Shown: positions 16,863 to 25,793, numbered from the stretch's first letter. The stretch is DNA of 64,000 nt from Fervidibacter sp032160945 (GCA_032160945.1 JAVHTL010000002.1), one strand, 5' to 3'. The notes: generated by a model from the letters alone, not told the origin. A program made the numbers and translations.

Positions 16863-17342
16863 ATGAGCGCAAAGGACAAAGAATTCATAGCCCTTGATTG
16901 GCTCTACCAAGAAATCATCCTTGACCACTACAAAAGACCACGCAATTTTGGGACCCTTGAAGGGGCAAATGCTGTCGTTGAGGAAGAAAACCCATACTGC
17001 GGCGACCACATCATAATGCACATCAAGACTGACGGGAAGCGAATAACGGACATAAGGTTCTCTGGGCACGGTTGTGCCATCAGTCAGGCTTCAGCATCAA
17101 TGATGACAGAGAAGGTTAAGGGCATGGAACTTGATGATGCTTTGAAATTTGCCGAAGATTTCAGGCTGATGATGAGAGGTGAGAAACCTTTCCCACCCGA
17201 AGGTGAACTTGAAGACTTGGATGCCCTTAGGGGTGTTCGTGAGTTCCCTGTGCGAATCAAATGCGCCACTTTGGCTTGGGACTTACTTCAACGCTCCATC
17301 ATCCAATTGCTGAAAACAAAAGACGGAGGCGATTTAGGGTGA
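16863..17342 (+). CDS. sufU: SufU/NifU-like iron-sulfur cluster scaffold or sulfur relay protein
   Basis: A 159-residue SufU-type protein. It begins with LYQEIILDHYKRPRNFG and has the three conserved zinc/iron-sulfur cysteines: NPYCGD (about residue 41), GHGCAIS (about 66) and IKCATLAW (about 132). The 18-residue insert between the second and third cysteines that separates SufU from IscU/NifU is present as GEKPFPPEGELEDLDAL. It receives sulfur from a SufS-type cysteine desulfurase in the SUF pathway. I chose ATG 16863 because AAAGGAGAG precedes it and conserved sequence begins soon after. It overlaps the next gene by GTGA, indicating translational coupling. Confidence 0.9.
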   Translation: MSAKDKEFIALDWLYQEIILDHYKRPRNFGTLEGANAVVEEENPYCGDHIIMHIKTDGKRITDIRFSGHGCAISQASASMMTEKVKGMELDDALKFAEDFRLMMRGEKPFPPEGELEDLDALRGVREFPVRIKCATLAWDLLQRSIIQLLKTKDGGDLG

Positions 17343-17599
17343 AATGCGAAGAGTTGCTTAAAATCATTTCCGACTACATTGACGGCGAGATTGAAACAAG
17401 CATTTGCCAAGAACTTGAAAGGCACTTGCAAGATTGTGACCCATGCAAAATCGTTATTGACACTGTTCGCAAAACCATTTTGCTATACAAAGGCGCTGAA
17501 GTTTACGAAATTCCTTACGAACTCAGTGAAAGATTGCACAACTTGCTTTGGGAAAAATGGAGAGAAAAGTTTCCAGCAGTAGAAAGGCAAGCAAGTTGA
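17339..17599 (+). CDS. small zf-HC2-type protein (anti-sigma-like)
   Basis: An 86-residue protein starting at GTG 17339, which overlaps the sufU stop by four bases. The sequence (VKCEELLKIISDYIDGEI ... LERHLQDCDPCKIVIDT) carries the HxxxCxxC zinc motif of anti-sigma factors but has no transmembrane segment. Soluble single-domain zf-HC2 proteins of this kind are known but rarely characterised. Tight coupling to sufU suggests a redox- or iron-sulfur-linked role, for example as a zinc- or cluster-binding regulator (inference). Base use matches the neighbours. Confidence 0.8.
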   Translation: MKCEELLKIISDYIDGEIETSICQELERHLQDCDPCKIVIDTVRKTILLYKGAEVYEIPYELSERLHNLLWEKWREKFPAVERQAS

Positions 17600-17718
17600 T
17601 GCTTCTTGCCTTTTACTATAGTTTTGCACAGCCCTTATTTGCCAGTAAAATTAGGCGTTTACGCAAGGACAAAGGTTGCAGGCAGACTTGAAGAGCGCAA
17701 GAATTCAGGCATCTAATT

Positions 17719-17815
17719 GTAGGGCGCAGGCTCTGTCCTGCGCCGACAAAAAATCGGCATGGGAAAGAGCCCTACAAGTCGGCATGGGAAAGAGCCCATG
17801 CCCTACAGTCTTAAC
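17719..17815. repeat. tandem GC-rich hairpin units
   Basis: Read on the minus strand this stretch contains three related units. The first is GTAGGGCATGGGCTCTTTCCC followed by ATGCCGAC. The second lacks the left arm. The third is inverted, built on GGCGCAGG-CTCTGT-CCTGCGCC. Loops share CTCT and arms share GTAGGGC / GCCGAC. The surrounding 17600-18021 holds no convincing gene; the 106-codon minus-strand frame at 17705-18025 runs through these repeats. Confidence 0.65.
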
Positions 17816-18021
17816 CAACAAACCTTTGATGGATGGGCTGGTATAGTGGGATGAGGTTCGGGTTGAGTTGGAAGGGTATTTCTGCAACCATGCTTTTATG
17901 GACAACAGGACAAAATCCCACGATTTGCCTGTGTTTTCAGAACGCGCAAAACTATAGCAAGATAATTTTGCTTCAGTTGCAAGGGCAAGCGAAACCTGCC
18001 TGAAAAAACGAGCAGCCAGAC

Positions 18022-19806
18022 TCATGATGCTTCTTCGTAAAGTTCCTCACCTCGGTGCAACCTCAATGCAATTTTGAAAGTTTGTTCACTGGCTCGTTGT
18101 GTGGGAGCATGAGCGGAGATGTAACGGGCTGTCGCAATCAAAATGTGATTGCCCTCGTCTGTCAAACCCCATTCTAAAAACTGTCTAACTCCAGCCTCAA
18201 GCATTTGGAAGGTATGGAAATCAGCATCTTCGCGAAGAACGCAATGAGCAAGAGTTGCGACCAAAGGCTCAATAGGATGGCTCAATTGCAGGTAGCGAGC
18301 AGTCAAAGTAGCAACTAACAAGTCTTGCCCTGTTTTGTCGCAAGCATCCAAAATTGCTCGCAGTAACTCTCTACTTTCCGTTGGCAAATCGTCCAAAGGT
18401 TTTCGCTCGCCAGGCAAAGGTTCGGGTGGAATGTTCAAAAATCTGTCAAGGTAAACTGCCATCGCCCCGTGCCAGACTGACCTCACAACTTCCGCAGGAA
18501 CATCGTCACCGAACCTTTTGAGGGTTTGATGGACAGCGTTGCAATAACTGAAGGTGTGCAAGACAGTTATCCAGTCGCCGAATTCATTGCTTTGCCCGAA
18601 CTTGGCGATGCGAAGTGCTGCTGCATAGCAAAGAGCCTTGCTCAACTCTATCGGCTTCATTCCACTTTTTGTCGCTTCTTCCAATGCTACCAAGATTTCC
18701 TTTGGTTCATCATTCAACAAACTTTGGGCAAGTTGAGGAATGGGCATGGATGCTTGAGCGTCAGACCTTCGTTTTCTGCCTTCCTTAAGCCATTCAGGCA
18801 ATTTGTCTTCAGCATCTCGCAACAACTCAACGAGGTCAATGGGGTAACGCCAAGGGCTGTTCTCTTCACCACCGCGACTTGAAACCAACTGAGTCATCAG
18901 TGTTGGCAAAACTTGTGAGGCAAACTCCCAGCCAATCAAGTCAAGCAACTCCATTGCTTTGTTGCAAAAGTCAAAAAGATGCCCCCCATCAGCAAAAGGT
19001 CGGTCAGTGGCTGCAGTAAAGAGCAAGTCAGCAACTTCCATTGGTGTTGCTCCATTTGCAATGGCAGTCAGCAAGCATCGTTCTGAGCCGTCACGGTGAC
19101 GAACCAATGTCCAGTGACGAAGCCATCGCTTAAGTTGCTCAAAAGTTGCGGTGCTCCCTTCCAGCGGTTGGCGCTCCCTACGAGTTGATTGACCTTGAAT
19201 GTCGTTAGCAACATGTGAGAGCCCATGATAGATGGCACGCATCGCTTCTTCAGCAGGCAGCAAGGGAACAAGGTTCGCCATCGCTGTCAAGATGGTCATG
19301 CCCGATGCCCAACTGTTGCGAAAGCGAGTTCCCAAATCAGCACCAATTCGCACCAACTCACGGTAATCAACGCCAGAGTGCAAAAGGTGAATGACAGCCT
19401 TTGCAATAATCAAGTCCAAACCGTGCTCTATGCCCTCACGCAATCGGCGAAGCCAATGGGTGCGGATGCGTTCAATTTCAAAGGTGGGAACGAGAACGAA
19501 AACTTCGCCATCACGAACCTCAATAGGGAAAGACGGAACATCATCAGCCCAAAGGTCAAAAGTGCAACCGCAAGAAAGGTCAAAGCGAGCATGATGCCAA
19601 GGACAAGTCAAAATGCCATCTTGCACTGAACCTTTGTGCAGTGGGAAGCCCATGTGGGGGCAACGATTATCAACAGCGTAAATTTGACCGTTGTGCCAAA
19701 AGACAGCAATAGGGCAGTAGGGACCAGAAACAACAATCACGCCTTTGCGCTGCAACTCTTCCAGCAAACCGACACGAATGCAGGTTATGTTAATGGCTAC
19801 CGCCAT
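18022..19806 (-). CDS. Rieske [2Fe-2S] protein with large helical C-terminal domain
   Basis: A 594-residue protein. Residues 1-110 form a Rieske domain with both ligand boxes: NRCPHMGFPL (Cys-x-His) and TCPWHHARF (Cys-x2-His). The remaining 480 residues are mostly helical, with scattered conserved-looking histidines (LLHSGVDYRELV, YHGLSHVAND, HLFDFCNKAM, FSYCNAVHQ) that might bind metal; I do not recognise the domain with confidence. The start (19806 or 19809) is set by GGAGGTGAAA; the frame is open to 19890 without a ribosome site. A Rieske/unknown-oxygenase fusion is plausible. It stands alone. Confidence 0.8.
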   Translation of the reverse strand: MAVAINITCIRVGLLEELQRKGVIVVSGPYCPIAVFWHNGQIYAVDNRCPHMGFPLHKGSVQDGILTCPWHHARFDLSCGCTFDLWADDVPSFPIEVRDGEVFVLVPTFEIERIRTHWLRRLREGIEHGLDLIIAKAVIHLLHSGVDYRELVRIGADLGTRFRNSWASGMTILTAMANLVPLLPAEEAMRAIYHGLSHVANDIQGQSTRRERQPLEGSTATFEQLKRWLRHWTLVRHRDGSERCLLTAIANGATPMEVADLLFTAATDRPFADGGHLFDFCNKAMELLDLIGWEFASQVLPTLMTQLVSSRGGEENSPWRYPIDLVELLRDAEDKLPEWLKEGRKRRSDAQASMPIPQLAQSLLNDEPKEILVALEEATKSGMKPIELSKALCYAAALRIAKFGQSNEFGDWITVLHTFSYCNAVHQTLKRFGDDVPAEVVRSVWHGAMAVYLDRFLNIPPEPLPGERKPLDDLPTESRELLRAILDACDKTGQDLLVATLTARYLQLSHPIEPLVATLAHCVLREDADFHTFQMLEAGVRQFLEWGLTDEGNHILIATARYISAHAPTQRASEQTFKIALRLHRGEELYEEAS

Positions 19807-19953
19807 CATTTTCACCTCCATTTTCGCTTCAGCCGTGAAAGTATCGTAACACAGTCGCTGAAGGTGCGATATTGTCCACCAGTTGGTCATTAGCAGGCTT
19901 CAAAGATGCTGTAAAAACTCGCCCCTTTTAGCCTTTATTCCTTGCTATTCTTC

Positions 19954-19962
19954 TGCTATAAT
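19954..19962 (+). promoter_or_regulatory. extended -10 promoter upstream of the first HtrA-like gene
   Basis: TGCTATAAT is a perfect extended -10 box about 88 bp before the ATG at 20050. No good -35 is present at 17 bp, as is common for extended -10 promoters. Confidence 0.55.
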
Positions 19963-20049
19963 TGTGCTTGGGTTTCAAAAATCATCCCGATGAAATCAAG
20001 GCTTAACCTGTTAAGCGATGTTGGCTAAAGTCAAGGAGGTGTTGTGAGG

Positions 20050-21909
20050 ATGCATCGTTGGGTCCTATCAGCCGTTGCAGTGTTTGGTTCGTTGGTTATT
20101 GCTCAACAGGTAGTGGAGTGGTCGGAAATTGTGGCTAAAGCCAGTCCTGCTGTTGTGACTATTGTTTCCGCTGACGGCAAAGACATCTTTTTAGGCAGCG
20201 GTTTTCTAATCAGCAGTGATGGTGAAATCGTCACTAACTTTCATGTCGTTAAAGACAAAACAAATCTTCTTGCTCGCCGTCATGACGGTTCTTTCCTTTC
20301 CATCACTGACATTTTGGCAACCGACGAAACTAACGATTTGGTCATCTTGAAAGGGGATGGAAAAGACCTTCCTTTCTTGAAGTTGGGCGATTCCGATGAT
20401 GTCAAGGTTGGGGAAGCAATTTGCCTTATCGGTTCTCCAATGCTGCCTGAAGGAGCAGTAGCAACGGGTGTAATCAACTCTGTTCGGAAGTTGAAAGACA
20501 AAAATGTTGTCAAGTCGTTTCAAATCACTGCCCCTGTTTCCAAAGGTAGGAGTGGCTCTGCTGTTCTTAACCAAAAGGGTGAAGTGATAGGTGTAGCCAG
20601 TTACTACCTTTCTGGTGGGCAAAGAATCAGTTTTGTTGCACCTGTTAACGCCCTCAAGGAGTTAAAGAAGAAATTGCCACCTTTGGTAAAGCCAGTTTCA
20701 ACTCCTTCGGAAAAGTCAACTTCCCTTACCCAACTCAGTAACACTCTTGAGCAATCCCTCAAAGTTGCCCAAAGTATTGAAGACCCGTCTCTCCGCTCGT
20801 TGTCACTTAGCGATGTTGCCCAAGCGATGGCAGGGATTGGTGAGAAACAAAAAGCCGTTGCTATTTTTGAGCAAGCCGTTCAAAGCGCTAAAAGCATCAA
20901 AGACAATTACGCTCTCTCATGGTCTCTCAGTTACATCGCTCAAGCAATGGCGAAAGCCAAACTCTTTGATCAAGCCCTTCAATTAGCCCAAAGCATTAAA
21001 GACCCTTCTGTCCGCTCGTTGGCTTTCAGGGAGATTGTTCCTTTGATGGCAGAAGCGAGAATGTTTGACCAAGCCCTTCAAGTCATGAAAAGCATTGAGA
21101 ACAAGGAAGGTCGCACCTTTTCTCTCAAAAGCATCGCCAGTGAGATGGTGAAAGCAGGAATTCTTGACCGAGCATTTCAAGTAGCCCAAAGCATTGAAGA
21201 AACGCCTGTCCGTTCGCAGGTTCTAAGTCAAATCGCTCAAGCGATGGCGGATGCGAAACTTTTTGACCAAGCCATTCAGGCATCTCAGAGCATTGAAGAC
21301 CCTTCCATCCGTCCACAGGTGCTTAAATACATTGCAGAAGTGATGGCGGAAGCAGAACTCTTTGACCAAGCCATTCAAATAACCCAAAACATTGAAGACA
21401 TTTCTGTCCGCTCATTGGCTTTGGGATCAATTGCCCAAAAGATGGCGGGAGTAGGAGAAAGGCAAAAGTCAATCACCGTCCTTGAAAGAGCACTTCAAGT
21501 TGCCCAAAGCATCAAAGATGTTTCCTGCCGCTCATGGTCACTAACTTATGTCGCTCAAGCAATGGCGAAAGTGGGTTTCCTTGACCGAGCACTTTATGTA
21601 GCCCAAAGCATCATGGACACTGCCAACCGCTCAAGAGTGCTGACTCAAATTGCCAAGGAGATGGCAAAAGCGGGTGAAAGGCAGAAAGCCATTGCAGTTT
21701 TTAACCAAGCCATTCAAATTGCTAAAAGTGTTGAAAAACCTCCTGAACTCTCACCTCTGCTCAAGGATATTGCCCAAGCAATGGCGGAAGCAGGATTTTT
21801 TGACCAAGCCTTTCAAGTAGCAGAAAGCATAGAAAACGCCTTTGACCGCCTAAAAGCCATCACGGCAATTCTGGAAGCGATGAGGAAGGCAGGAGTGGCA
21901 AAACAATAG
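20050..21909 (+). CDS. HtrA-like serine protease with eleven helical repeats
   Basis: Signal peptide (1-18), then a trypsin-like S1C protease domain (about 22-205) with a complete triad: His65 in NFHVV, Asp96 in NDLVILKG, Ser168 in GRSGSAV. No PDZ domain follows. Instead, residues 230-619 contain about eleven tandem repeats of 33 or 40 residues with consensus DQALQxAQSIEDxxxRSxxLxxIAxAMAxAG. These resemble TPR/HEAT-like helix pairs and probably bind substrates or partners. ATG 20050 is chosen over GTG 20044 because AAGGAGGT ends 9 nt upstream. A paralogue follows directly. Confidence 0.88.
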   Translation: MHRWVLSAVAVFGSLVIAQQVVEWSEIVAKASPAVVTIVSADGKDIFLGSGFLISSDGEIVTNFHVVKDKTNLLARRHDGSFLSITDILATDETNDLVILKGDGKDLPFLKLGDSDDVKVGEAICLIGSPMLPEGAVATGVINSVRKLKDKNVVKSFQITAPVSKGRSGSAVLNQKGEVIGVASYYLSGGQRISFVAPVNALKELKKKLPPLVKPVSTPSEKSTSLTQLSNTLEQSLKVAQSIEDPSLRSLSLSDVAQAMAGIGEKQKAVAIFEQAVQSAKSIKDNYALSWSLSYIAQAMAKAKLFDQALQLAQSIKDPSVRSLAFREIVPLMAEARMFDQALQVMKSIENKEGRTFSLKSIASEMVKAGILDRAFQVAQSIEETPVRSQVLSQIAQAMADAKLFDQAIQASQSIEDPSIRPQVLKYIAEVMAEAELFDQAIQITQNIEDISVRSLALGSIAQKMAGVGERQKSITVLERALQVAQSIKDVSCRSWSLTYVAQAMAKVGFLDRALYVAQSIMDTANRSRVLTQIAKEMAKAGERQKAIAVFNQAIQIAKSVEKPPELSPLLKDIAQAMAEAGFFDQAFQVAESIENAFDRLKAITAILEAMRKAGVAKQ

Positions 21910-22021
21910 GCATCGTTTGAGCACTCAAAGGGTTAAAAACGGTTACTAAAAAGGTTTGCCTTGTTCATCATTTACAATTTGCTCACTGCCCCGCAGTAAA
22001 GAACGGAGGTGGAAACTAATC

Positions 22022-23572
22022 ATGCGACATGGGAATTTGGTAAAAACCTTATGCCTTTTGGTGTGGCTTTTAACCTTGACCTCATTATCCCTTTCGCAAA
22101 TTTCAACGGATTGGTCAAATCTTTTTGCAAAAGCATCGCCTTCCATCATTGCTCTTGTCTCTCCTGATGCCAAAGACATTCCTAAAGGGAGCGGTTTTCT
22201 TATCAGTGATGACGGGAAAATCGTTACCAATTTCCACGCTGTCAAAAGTGGAGGTAATTTGCTGGTTCGGTTTTACGACGGTTCTTTACTCCCTGTCAAA
22301 GATGTTTTGGCGAAAGATGAAGCCAAAGATTTGGCGATTTTGAAAGTGGAAGGCAAGAATTTACCCTTCTTGCAATTGGGCGACTCTGAAGCCGTTAAGT
22401 CTGGCGATGAGATATGCCTTATGGGTTCTCAATTTCTGGCTGAAGGAGTGTTAGGGGTAGGCTTCATCACAGGTTTTAAGGAACTAATGGGGGTTGGCAG
22501 GTTATTTCAAACGGACGCTTTCATCAGCGAAGGCATAAGTGGAGCACCAGTTTTCAACCCGAAGGGAGAAGTAATAGGTATCGCCAGTTTTCATCTTTCA
22601 CAAGCGCAAAACATCAACTTGCTCATTCCCATTAACGATTTGAAGGCATTGTTGAAACAACCAACGGAAAAGCCTTCGCCACCTTCTAAGCCAATCCCAT
22701 TAGACCTTTCCAACATCTTTGACCAAGCCTTACACATAGCAAAAAGCATTACCGGAGAGACAGAGCGGTCGTTTACTCTCAGTGCCATCGCTGAAGTCAT
22801 GGCGAAAGCAGGAAGATTTGAACAAGCCATCCAGATAGCGAAAGGCATTGATGATGCCGATGATCGGGCTTTGGCTCTTAAGAACATCGCTGAAGAAATG
22901 GCGAAAGCAGGGATGAAAGAGCAAGCCCAAACCGTTTTTGAACAAGCCCTTCAAGCAGCGAGAAGTGTTAACGAATCAAGTGAACGCTCCTCAACTCTCA
23001 GCGTTATCGCCCAAGCGATGGCTAAGGCGGGTCAATTTGAACGAACCCTCCAAGTGGTGAGGGAATTCACTTATGAAAAAGGCTTGCCGTTAAAGTTGTT
23101 GGCTCTTTGCTACATCGCAGAGGAGATGGCGAAAGCAAAGGTGGAAAACAAAACCCTCTGGGAAGAGATTGTTCAATTGGCAAGAAGCATTGAAAAGACA
23201 GACGATAGGTCATTGGCTCTTAGAAGCATCGCTCAGGAAATGGCTAAAGCAGGTCAAATTGAACAAGCCCTCCAATTGGCAAAAAGTTTTTCAGAACCCT
23301 TTTGGCAGTCGTCAACTCTTAAAAGCATCGTTGAAGTGATGGCAAAAGCAAAAGTGAAAGAGCAAGCCCTTTGGGAGAAAATCGTTCAAGTGGCAAGAAG
23401 CATTGAAAACGAGTGGTGGAGGTCAAAGGCTTTAAGTTTCATTGCCGAGGCGATGGCAAAGGCAGATATGAAAGAACAAGCCTTTCAAATTGCTCAAAGC
23501 ATTCCTGAACCAAGTCATCAAGTTCTTGCGCTCATAGGAATTGCCAGAGTGCTTTTAGGCGTGGAAGAGTAA
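22022..23572 (+). CDS. HtrA-like serine protease with eight helical repeats (paralogue)
   Basis: Paralogue of the preceding gene, 112 bp downstream on the same strand. Signal peptide (1-29), protease domain with His72 (NFHAV), Asp103 (KDLAILK) and Ser173 (GISGAPVFN), then about eight repeats of the same AxSIxxxxxRSxALxxIAxEMAKAG type to the end (516 residues). Repeat number differs from the neighbour, which fits expansion and contraction after tandem duplication. The ATG follows GGAGG with a longish 12-nt gap. The upstream open frame to 21956 has no signal peptide and is not used here. Confidence 0.87.
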   Translation: MRHGNLVKTLCLLVWLLTLTSLSLSQISTDWSNLFAKASPSIIALVSPDAKDIPKGSGFLISDDGKIVTNFHAVKSGGNLLVRFYDGSLLPVKDVLAKDEAKDLAILKVEGKNLPFLQLGDSEAVKSGDEICLMGSQFLAEGVLGVGFITGFKELMGVGRLFQTDAFISEGISGAPVFNPKGEVIGIASFHLSQAQNINLLIPINDLKALLKQPTEKPSPPSKPIPLDLSNIFDQALHIAKSITGETERSFTLSAIAEVMAKAGRFEQAIQIAKGIDDADDRALALKNIAEEMAKAGMKEQAQTVFEQALQAARSVNESSERSSTLSVIAQAMAKAGQFERTLQVVREFTYEKGLPLKLLALCYIAEEMAKAKVENKTLWEEIVQLARSIEKTDDRSLALRSIAQEMAKAGQIEQALQLAKSFSEPFWQSSTLKSIVEVMAKAKVKEQALWEKIVQVARSIENEWWRSKALSFIAEAMAKADMKEQAFQIAQSIPEPSHQVLALIGIARVLLGVEE

Positions 23573-23650
23573 GCAATTTGCTGTTTGAGATGAAAAGTTC
23601 ATTTGCCGAGCAAGGTTAGCGAGCCCAAATTGTTGTGCAGGTAAGTAAAA

Positions 23651-24568
23651 TCAGCGTTGCAGGTGCTTGTCAAAGAATTCGGCTGCTTGCTCTATCGCCT
23701 TCATGAATTCCTCCCTTTGCTCTGGCGTTGTCGGTCCGTGTCCCATGCCTTTGATGACGACGAGTTGAACTTCAACCTTGACTTTCTTCAAAGCCTCCGC
23801 AAATCGTTCAGATTGCTCAAGGGGCACAAGTGGGTCTTGGTCACCGTGAATGATGAAGGTCGGGGCATCATCGGATGAGACATGGTGGAGTGGGGAAACT
23901 TCTTTCCACAGGTCAGGTGCTTCATCATAAGGCTTGCCAACGAATTCAATCAACGCTTTGCCTAAAAAGGGGATGCGAGACGCCTGAACATAGCGCTCAT
24001 CAGTAAAGTCAGTTGGTCCGAAAATGCTCAAAACGCATTGAACTTTGCTGCTTATCCTTTTCAGTTCAGGATCGCTGTCATCTAAGGTTTCGCGAGTTCC
24101 GAGTAAAAGGGCAAGGTGTCCACCAGCGGAAGCACCTGCAGCGCCAAACCTTTTCGGGTCAACCCGATATTCCTTTGCATTTTTGCGAAGCCACCTGACA
24201 GCACGCTGACAATCGTCAAGTTGGGCTGGGTAACTGTATTTTGGTGCCAATCGGTAATTGATCGCTGCAGCAACATAACCTCGCCTCGCGAACAATTCAG
24301 CGAGCATTCTCAATTGCCCTTTGTTCCCGCTCCTCCAAGCACCACCGTGAATGATGACAACTGCGGGTCGCAACTTTTTACCGTCGTCTTTTGGCAAAAA
24401 CAGGTCAAGTTCGTTTCGCTCGTTTTGAGCGTAGGCTATGTCTTCCCTCACCTCAAATGGTTGCACCTTTTCGGTCACTTGCCACATCGTCACACTGAGC
24501 AAACTCGTCGTGACAAAAACAAGCAGAAACAAAATCCCAATTACATCCAACCAAGCCCTTCTCATCAT
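23651..24568 (-). CDS. secreted/anchored alpha/beta-hydrolase (BD-FAE-like esterase)
   Basis: A 305-residue alpha/beta-hydrolase. An N-terminal hydrophobic helix (9-27) serves as signal or anchor. Catalytic signatures are all present: oxyanion-hole HGGAW (about 75-79), nucleophile elbow GASAGG (about 146), Asp in HGDQDPLVP (about 250) and His in KGMGHGP (about 281). This fits the BD-FAE/esterase-lipase group acting on carboxylic esters. GAGGTGAGAA precedes a double ATG. It is transcribed convergently with the HtrA pair and divergently from the rhodanese gene. Confidence 0.87.
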   Translation of the reverse strand: MMRRAWLDVIGILFLLVFVTTSLLSVTMWQVTEKVQPFEVREDIAYAQNERNELDLFLPKDDGKKLRPAVVIIHGGAWRSGNKGQLRMLAELFARRGYVAAAINYRLAPKYSYPAQLDDCQRAVRWLRKNAKEYRVDPKRFGAAGASAGGHLALLLGTRETLDDSDPELKRISSKVQCVLSIFGPTDFTDERYVQASRIPFLGKALIEFVGKPYDEAPDLWKEVSPLHHVSSDDAPTFIIHGDQDPLVPLEQSERFAEALKKVKVEVQLVVIKGMGHGPTTPEQREEFMKAIEQAAEFFDKHLQR

Positions 24569-24725
24569 TTCTCACCTCTTGGTCTCAATTTTTCACGGCT
24601 AAGAGTTATGCGTTCGGATGCAGTGATGGCTGTTAAGCCAATTTCCCTCTTCTGTGAGAATTGTTCCTAAAAATTGCACGCGCCAAAAAGTTTGACGCTC
24701 AATTTGAAGGACAAGCCAATTCCTA

Positions 24726-24754
24726 TTGACATAGCGCTCTTGCCGTGCTAAACT
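24726..24754 (+). promoter_or_regulatory. sigma-70-type promoter for the rhodanese gene
   Basis: TTGACA at 24726-24731 and TAAACT at 24749-24754 are separated by exactly 17 bp, upstream of the gene starting at 24802. The -35 is perfect and the -10 matches four of six positions. Confidence 0.7.
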
Positions 24755-24801
24755 AAAACCGACTTTAAAAATTCACTTAATCAACAAAGGAGGGATTTAC
24801 A

Positions 24802-25665
24802 ATGGCGAATTACGCTCATGATGTGCTGGTGACTACTCAATGGGCGTTGGAGCATCTCAATGACCCTCAAGTCCGTTTCGTTGAGGTTGATGTTGACACA
24901 AGCGCATACGAGGAAGGTCACATCCCAGGTGCTGTCGGATGGAATTGGCAAAAGGAACTTTGGGATCCGCTCAGGCGGGACATAGCCAGCAGAGAAGCCT
25001 TTGAGGAACTGTGCAGTCGCTCTGGCATAAGCAACGACACGGTCGTCATCCTTTACGGCGATAACAATAACTGGTTTGCCGCTTGGGCTTTTTGGCAGTT
25101 TCGCATTTACGGTCATGACGAGGATAAACTCAAGTTGCTCAATGGAGGGCGCAAGAAGTGGATTGAAGAAGGTTTGCCTTTAACGAAAGAGGTTCCCAAT
25201 TACCCACGCACCAGTTACAAGGCAAAAGACCCTGATTTCTCCGTTCGCGCCTTTTTTGATGAGGTGTTCAGAGCAAGCCAGTTGCAACCAGGTGAGGCAA
25301 GTCTTGTTGATGTTCGGTCACCGCAAGAGTATGTTGGTGAAGTGCTTGCGCCACCAGGGTTGCCAGAGGGAGTGCCAGTTCGTGGAGGTCACATCCCTGG
25401 CGCAGTCAACATCCCTTGGTCACAGACTGTTAACGAAGATGGAACTTTCAAGACATATGATGAACTAAGGCAACTTTATGAGAGCAAAGGTGTTACTTCC
25501 GATAAACCCGTCATTGCTTATTGCCGAATAGGGGAACGATCAAGCCACACTTGGTTTGTGCTCAAGTATTTGCTTGGTTACCCAGTTGTCAAGAACTATG
25601 ATGGTTCATGGTCTGAATGGGCTAACCGAGTTGGCGCTCCAGCGAAAATCGGTTCTGAACCGTAA
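24802..25665 (+). CDS. sseA: thiosulfate/3-mercaptopyruvate sulfurtransferase (tandem rhodanese)
   Basis: A 287-residue protein with two rhodanese domains. The N-terminal domain (about 8-130) has the structural EEGHIPGAVGW motif but lacks the catalytic cysteine (ILYGDNNNW). The C-terminal domain (about 155-280) carries GGHIPGAVNIPW and the active-site loop CRIGERSSH with Cys241. The two-domain architecture with one active site is that of thiosulfate:cyanide and 3-mercaptopyruvate sulfurtransferases. The loop CRxGERS favours thiosulfate. Start supported by AAAGGAGGG. Single-gene transcript with its own promoter and a following stem-loop. Confidence 0.88.
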   Translation: MANYAHDVLVTTQWALEHLNDPQVRFVEVDVDTSAYEEGHIPGAVGWNWQKELWDPLRRDIASREAFEELCSRSGISNDTVVILYGDNNNWFAAWAFWQFRIYGHDEDKLKLLNGGRKKWIEEGLPLTKEVPNYPRTSYKAKDPDFSVRAFFDEVFRASQLQPGEASLVDVRSPQEYVGEVLAPPGLPEGVPVRGGHIPGAVNIPWSQTVNEDGTFKTYDELRQLYESKGVTSDKPVIAYCRIGERSSHTWFVLKYLLGYPVVKNYDGSWSEWANRVGAPAKIGSEP

Positions 25666-25683
25666 TCACTTAAAAATCATCTG

Positions 25684-25727
25684 GTGATAGCCTGAGTGAA
25701 AAAGCACCACTTCACTCAGGTTATCAC
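25684..25727 (+). terminator. 17-bp stem-loop after the rhodanese gene
   Basis: GTGATAGCCTGAGTGAA and TTCACTCAGGTTATCAC pair with a single mismatch around a 10-nt A-rich loop, starting 19 bp after the stop. Only a short T-run follows (ACTTTT), so termination is likely but not certain. Confidence 0.55.
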
Positions 25728-25763
25728 TTAACTTTTAGCGTTGAGGCGCTCCTTGTTTCATTG

Positions 25764-25793
25764 TTGACATGTAATCTCGGACAGTGGCATTAT
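25764..25793 (+). promoter_or_regulatory. promoter for the PilT-family cluster
   Basis: TTGACA (25764-25769) and CATTAT (25788-25793) with an 18-bp spacer, 43 bp before the first ATPase start. The -35 is perfect. Confidence 0.6.

Noticed and set aside
17719..17815. A CRISPR array
   Set aside because: The units differ in orientation and length, there are no regular spacers and no cas genes.
17705..18025. A 106-codon minus-strand frame downstream of the Rieske gene
   Set aside because: It reads through the GC-rich tandem hairpins, lacks a ribosome site and has no recognisable protein features.
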